Assembly (NCBI RefSeq): GCF_016055025.1
Contig: NZ_JAECVW010000009.1
DNA: 64,000 nt
Strand: one strand, 5' to 3'
Source: Thermoactinomyces intermedius
GTDB taxonomy: Bacteria > Bacillota > Bacilli > Thermoactinomycetales > Thermoactinomycetaceae
This document shows, piece after piece, positions 61,415 to 64,000 of the stretch (positions are counted from its first letter, which is position 1; each line of letters starts with the position of its first letter). The position numbers and the translations under genes were made by a program. The notes below the pieces were generated by a model that did no database searches, had not been told where the DNA came from, and worked only from the letters and a program-made list of their open reading frames with translations.

Positions 61415-61467
61415 ATGATAAGACGCGATTCGCATCCGGTTTTCTCAAAAAACACCCGTTTTCTCCT

Positions 61468-62097
61468 TTAGCTCCGTCTGTGCCTTTTTAATCTTTCAAT
61501 TTCTCCGTTGATGATAAACTCCAGATTTTGATGAATCTCTTCCACATCCCAGTCCCACCATCTGATTTCCAGCCAGTCCCTGATCACTTCATCAGGATAG
61601 CGTTTTTTAATCAACTTTGCCGGGTTTCCTCCAACAACGCAATACGGGGACACATCCTTTGTCACAACCGACCGGGCGGCAATGATGGCTCCATCCCCGA
61701 TGGTCACTCCGGGCAGGATCGTGGCATCCCGTCCGATCCAGACATCATTTCCGACTTTTGTATCCCCTTTGAGCGGCAACGCTTCCAAAGATGGAACGTG
61801 TTGTTCCCACCCGTTGCTAAACAGATGAAAAGGAAAAGTGGAACCATCCATCCGGTGGTTGGAGCCATTCATGAGAAACGTCGTTCCGGGACCGATGGAA
61901 CAAAACTTTCCGATGATCAACCGGTCCCCGATTGCTTCATAATGATATAAAACCTGATCCTCGAAGGATTCGCCATGTTTACTGTCATAATAAGAATATT
62001 CCCCCGCAATGATGTTTTTTCTTGTGATCGAAGGTTTGATGAATTGAAGCTTTTGGTTTCCCGGGACCGGAAACCGGTTTTGCGGATCGGGTCCCAT
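61468..62097 (-). CDS. Vat-type streptogramin A O-acetyltransferase
   Basis: The 209-residue left-handed beta-helix (hexapeptide repeat) enzyme transfers acetyl from acetyl-CoA to the hydroxyl of streptogramin A drugs. It begins MGPDPQNRFPV and shows EYSYYDSKHGESF, IGKFCSIGPGT, MNGSNHRMDGSTFPF with the catalytic His, VGNDVWIGRDATILPGVTIGDGA and the C-terminal WWDWDVEEI, all like Vat(D). The length (209) equals Vat(D) from this ATG. Ribosome-binding site support is weak at 62097; GTG 62124 or TTG codons between are alternatives. It lies just after the Vgb-type gene and is in its operon. Confidence 0.92.
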   Translation of the reverse strand: MGPDPQNRFPVPGNQKLQFIKPSITRKNIIAGEYSYYDSKHGESFEDQVLYHYEAIGDRLIIGKFCSIGPGTTFLMNGSNHRMDGSTFPFHLFSNGWEQHVPSLEALPLKGDTKVGNDVWIGRDATILPGVTIGDGAIIAARSVVTKDVSPYCVVGGNPAKLIKKRYPDEVIRDWLEIRWWDWDVEEIHQNLEFIINGEIERLKRHRRS

Positions 62098-62130
62098 CTG
62101 TCGGTGCAAAGGCAACAGCCTCACCTCGTT

Positions 62131-63039
62131 TCATTCGTTTTGTGTCAATTTGCCGATTTTCCCGCATTCCAGGGCAAACCACACCGTTTTCCCATCCCCG
62201 CTTGCAATGCCGTGCGGTTCGGCATGAGGGGTTGTCAAGTTGTATATTTCAAAGGCTTGATTGCTTTTTATCCTTCCGATCTGATTCGATCCCCACAGTG
62301 TCAACCACAATTCATGGCCGGCTCCGGTCGTGATGGCATGAGGCCGGGCGTTTTTCACCGGAATTTCATATTCCGTGATATCGCCGGAAGGGGTGATTCT
62401 CCCCACCTTGTTTCCGTTGATCTCCACAAACCACAAAGCATCATCGTTTCCCTGGGTGATCCCGACAAGCGCTGATTGAGGCGTGGGAATTTCAAACTCC
62501 GTGATTTCGCCGCTTAACGTGATTCTCCCGATGCAATTGGCTTGGTTTTCCGTGAACCAGAGTGCTTTGTCCGGCCCCGTTGTGATCATCGATGGGAAAG
62601 CCCCTTTGCGGGGCAATGCATATTCCACAAAGGTGCCATCTTTTGAAAGATGCCCGATCCGGTTTCCGTTGATTTCGGTAAACCATATTTTTTGATCGGG
62701 TCCTTCGGCAATCCCGAACGGGGCGGAATCCGGATGAGGCAAGGGATACTCGATCATTTCCCCGTCCCTGGTCAACCTCCCGATTTGATTTGCGGCATTT
62801 TCCGTAAACCAGACTTCACCGTCTGACGAAACGGTTATACATAACACTTTTGCACCCGGTGTCGGCACAGGGTATTCCTTAATGGTTCCGTCCGGGCTCA
62901 GGCAACCGATCTGATTGGCTTCATGCTCTGTAAACCAGACCTCCCCACGGTCCGAAACGGCCATGCCGTAAGGTCCCGTGTTTGGATCGGACAGTGTGAT
63001 TTCTTGCAGTTGGTATTCCATCTTCTTTTTTCTTTCCAT
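62131..63039 (-). CDS. vgb: Vgb-type streptogramin B lyase (virginiamycin B lyase)
   Basis: The 302-residue seven-bladed propeller linearises type B streptogramins by an elimination at the thregonine ester. Repeats of GEVWFTE...NQIGRL are visible through the chain. The catalytic set known for Vgb is present: Tyr in TGPYGMAV, His in ARPHAIT, Glu and His in EPHGIA, and Glu in FALECGK. Only blade 6 deviates (LWLTLWGSNQ for WFTE). The start is ATG 63039 (or the GTG just before), using GGGAGG in the leader hairpin; ATG 63021 would match the family N-terminus (MEYQLQE) better. Confidence 0.93.
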   Translation of the reverse strand: MERKKKMEYQLQEITLSDPNTGPYGMAVSDRGEVWFTEHEANQIGCLSPDGTIKEYPVPTPGAKVLCITVSSDGEVWFTENAANQIGRLTRDGEMIEYPLPHPDSAPFGIAEGPDQKIWFTEINGNRIGHLSKDGTFVEYALPRKGAFPSMITTGPDKALWFTENQANCIGRITLSGEITEFEIPTPQSALVGITQGNDDALWFVEINGNKVGRITPSGDITEYEIPVKNARPHAITTGAGHELWLTLWGSNQIGRIKSNQAFEIYNLTTPHAEPHGIASGDGKTVWFALECGKIGKLTQNE

Positions 63040-63042
63040 CAC

Positions 63043-63080
63043 AAAAACAACCTCCCGTCTCATTCTTCCGAGACAGGAGG
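63043..63080 (-). terminator. Leader terminator upstream of the Vgb-type gene
   Basis: CCTCCTGTCTC and GAGACGGGAGG (11 pairs, one G-U) flank an eight-base loop and are followed by TTGTTTTT on the minus strand. Its 3' arm contains the ribosome-binding site of vgb, so the hairpin could also block translation. Confidence 0.8.
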
Positions 63081-63229
63081 TCATGTTATGCATAAACAAC
63101 AGCTGCATTCTATTTGCCTGAATTCAGACACACGGATGCATGCCAAAAAATGCACATTTCATTCATCCTGCCTCAGAAGAATCCGTCGTTCTGTTCATTC
63201 GCATGACTGATTTTTCTCCGGAGTCAGGA
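63062..63229 (-). promoter_or_regulatory. Transcription attenuator in the vgb leader
   Basis: Four RNA segments alternate. Segment 1 (63229-63213, TCCTGACTCCGGAGAAA) can pair with segment 2 (63182-63166, ATTCTTCTGAGGCAGGA) with about three mismatches. Segment 2 pairs with segment 3 (63078-63062, TCCTGTCTCGGAAGAAT) over all 17 bases (two G-U). Segment 3 pairs with segment 4 in the terminator. A ribosome held at the end of the short frame 63247-63224 would cover segment 1 and favour the 2:3 antiterminator. Confidence 0.8.
63124..63162 (-). CDS. Second short frame in the vgb leader (12 codons)
   Basis: ATG at 63162 opens MKCAFFGMHPCV and stops at 63124. GAGGCAGG lies before it, inside pairing segment 2. 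It may be a second leader peptide or chance; the segment 2 pairing would hide its ribosome-binding site. Confidence 0.35.
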   Translation of the reverse strand: MKCAFFGMHPCV

Positions 63230-63247
63230 TAAATAGATCATGTGCAT
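63224..63247 (-). CDS. Candidate leader peptide of vgb (7 codons)
   Basis: ATG at 63247 opens MHMIYLS and stops with TGA inside attenuator segment 1. AAAGGGAG lies five bases upstream, a good ribosome-binding site. Position of the stop within segment 1 is the main reason to take it as the regulatory frame. Confidence 0.55.
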   Translation of the reverse strand: MHMIYLS

Positions 63248-63283
63248 ACATTCTCCCTTTCCGTTGTTGGATGTCTTCCTTTA

Positions 63284-63312
63284 AACTTATCTGATTTTTT
63301 GCGCTCCGTCAA
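63284..63312 (-). promoter_or_regulatory. Promoter of the vgb-vat operon
   Basis: TTGACG, a 17-base spacer and TAAGTT on the minus strand; transcription would start near 63277, about 30 bases before the seven-codon frame. The -10 is only a fair match. Confidence 0.6.
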
Positions 63313-63362
63313 CTTCCGGATCGGTTCAAACTGCTTTCCGCATCACCAATCATTTATAAAAA

Positions 63363-63405
63363 CAAAAAACCTCTTGCGGTTGATGGCAACCGAAGAGGTT
63401 TTTTC
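63363..63405. terminator. Terminator between glmS and the vgb operon
   Basis: AACCTCTTGCGGTTG and CAACCGAAGAGGTT pair into a stem of about 14 pairs (one offset) with A and T runs on both sides, 30 bases after the glmS stop. Confidence 0.85.
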
Positions 63406-63436
63406 ACAAATGATCTTTGTTCCGTTCATTTTTTCT

Positions 63437-64000
63437 TTATTCCACCGTCACGCTTTTTGCCAGATTCCGCGGTTTATCCACATCGAAGCCGCGCTCCAGG
63501 CATGCATAGTAGGCGAACAATTGCAGCGGGATGACCGTCAATACCGGAGCCAAAAGATCCAGTGTCGACGGGATGTGGATCACTTCATCCACGGATTTGA
63601 TCATCTCCGTGTCGCCTTCCCCGGCAAACCCGAGAACATAAGCGCCACGGGCTTTCACTTCCTGGATGTTGCTGATCATTTTTTCATAAACACTGCCCTG
63701 GGTGGCCAGCGCAATGACCGGGATGTTTTCTTCAATCAAAGCCAAGGTGCCGTGTTTCAATTCGCCGGCCGCATAAGCTTCGGAATGAATGTAGGAAATC
63801 TCTTTTAATTTGAGCGAACCTTCCAAAGTAACGGCATAATCCAAGCCGCGTCCCAGGAAGAAGAGATGTTCATGGCTGGCGATGTCCCGGGCAAATTGTT
63901 CAACCACATCGGTTTGGCCGAGTACCTGCTCTGCTTTTTCCGGCAATTCTTCCAGGTGACGGATGATTTCCGCCAGTTCTTCCCGGCTTTTTCCGCCACG
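63437..64000 (-). CDS. glmS: Glutamine-fructose-6-phosphate aminotransferase, C-terminal part (truncated by window edge)
   Basis: The visible 187 residues are the second SIS (isomerase) domain of GlmS, which makes glucosamine-6-phosphate for cell-wall synthesis. ISYIHSEAYAAGELKHGTLALIEE, the C-terminal LQLFAYYACLERGFDVDKPRNLAKSVTVE pattern and LGRGLDYAVTLEGSLKLKE are diagnostic. The rest of the gene lies beyond the right edge. It ends in a terminator that isolates it from the resistance genes. Confidence 0.95.
   Translation of the reverse strand, partial: RGGKSREELAEIIRHLEELPEKAEQVLGQTDVVEQFARDIASHEHLFFLGRGLDYAVTLEGSLKLKEISYIHSEAYAAGELKHGTLALIEENIPVIALATQGSVYEKMISNIQEVKARGAYVLGFAGEGDTEMIKSVDEVIHIPSTLDLLAPVLTVIPLQLFAYYACLERGFDVDKPRNLAKSVTVE

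Noticed and set aside
61247..61435. A 62-codon minus-strand frame in the Vga-type leader
   Set aside because: Its start lies upstream of the promoter -10 and no ribosome-binding site precedes it, so the operon transcript would not contain its start.
63039..63108. Extended Vgb start at 63108
   Set aside because: The added 23 residues cover the attenuator hairpin in frame, lack a ribosome-binding site and do not fit the family N-terminus.
58249..63437. Search for an insertion sequence or integron carrying the resistance genes
   Set aside because: No transposase, integrase, inverted terminal repeats or attC-like sites are visible; base composition looks like the neighbours.

Overview
The window looks like chromosome of a spore-forming, low- to mid-GC Firmicute of the Bacillales, most likely a member of the Thermoactinomycetaceae or a close relative. 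That placement is an inference from gene content and order; there is no 16S gene here. Supporting signs are the cortex protein CmpA, a YdcC-type sporulation lipoprotein, the B. subtilis-like blocks thiL-tsaE-tsaB-rimI-tsaD / ydiF / rex-tatC / groESL and acpS-nnr-ydcC-alr-ndoAI-ndoA-rsbU-rsbV-rsbW-sigB, strong AGGAGG ribosome-binding sites, and frequent GTG/TTG starts.

Layout. 1-7.5 kb: the start of a secreted polymorphic-toxin-like protein (cut by the window edge), a PutP sodium/proline symporter, a ThDP-dependent pyruvate oxidase-like enzyme, a cation efflux (CDF) protein, an aminoglycoside-phosphotransferase-fold protein and an M23 murein hydrolase. 7.9-11.6 kb: a frame-disrupted DUF2062-like gene followed by a three-module envelope glycan protein (GH18-like, polysaccharide deacetylase, GT2). 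11.6-14.6 kb: xylA and a sugar symporter behind a promoter with a cre-like site. 14.7-27.8 kb: groESL with CIRCE, tatC, rex with a Rex-box-like site, 5-formyl-THF cyclo-ligase, ydiF, the 5-oxoprolinase operon pxpBAC and the t6A/thiamine operon. 27.9-29.1 kb: twelve tRNA genes in two transcription units. 29.3-41.3 kb: a Bax-inhibitor-1 protein, a ThiF/MoeB E1-like enzyme, a hydroxyisobutyrate-dehydrogenase-family protein, cmpA, tex, a secreted helveticin-like protein, a two-component system, a phospholipid methyltransferase-like gene and glutamate dehydrogenase. 41.4-49.9 kb: the sigB module, the NdoAI/NdoA toxin-antitoxin pair, alr, ydcC, NAD(P)HX repair and acpS. 49.9-55.4 kb: an ABC-2 exporter, an ABM-domain protein, a lysine permease under a lysine riboswitch and a LysE-type exporter. 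55.4-58.2 kb: small membrane proteins and an intramembrane-sensing-type two-component system. 58.2-63.1 kb: a compact streptogramin/PLSA resistance locus. 63.4 kb to the end: the 3' part of glmS.

The most interesting region is 58.2-63.3 kb. Two operons sit in tandem: a Vga-type ABC-F ribosome protection gene followed by a Mef-like MFS exporter, and a Vgb-type streptogramin B lyase followed by a Vat-type streptogramin A acetyltransferase. Together they would protect the ribosome, export drug, and inactivate both streptogramin components. Each operon has its own promoter and a long leader in which a very short upstream reading frame ends inside the first of several mutually exclusive RNA pairing segments, followed by an intrinsic terminator. 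These two leaders have unrelated sequences but the same logic, consistent with drug-stalled-ribosome antitermination. Other points of note are a sigB operon reduced to rsbU-V-W-sigB with no RsbT gene nearby, a response regulator that may carry a Cys-rich N-terminal extension, and the broken gene ahead of the glycan synthase.
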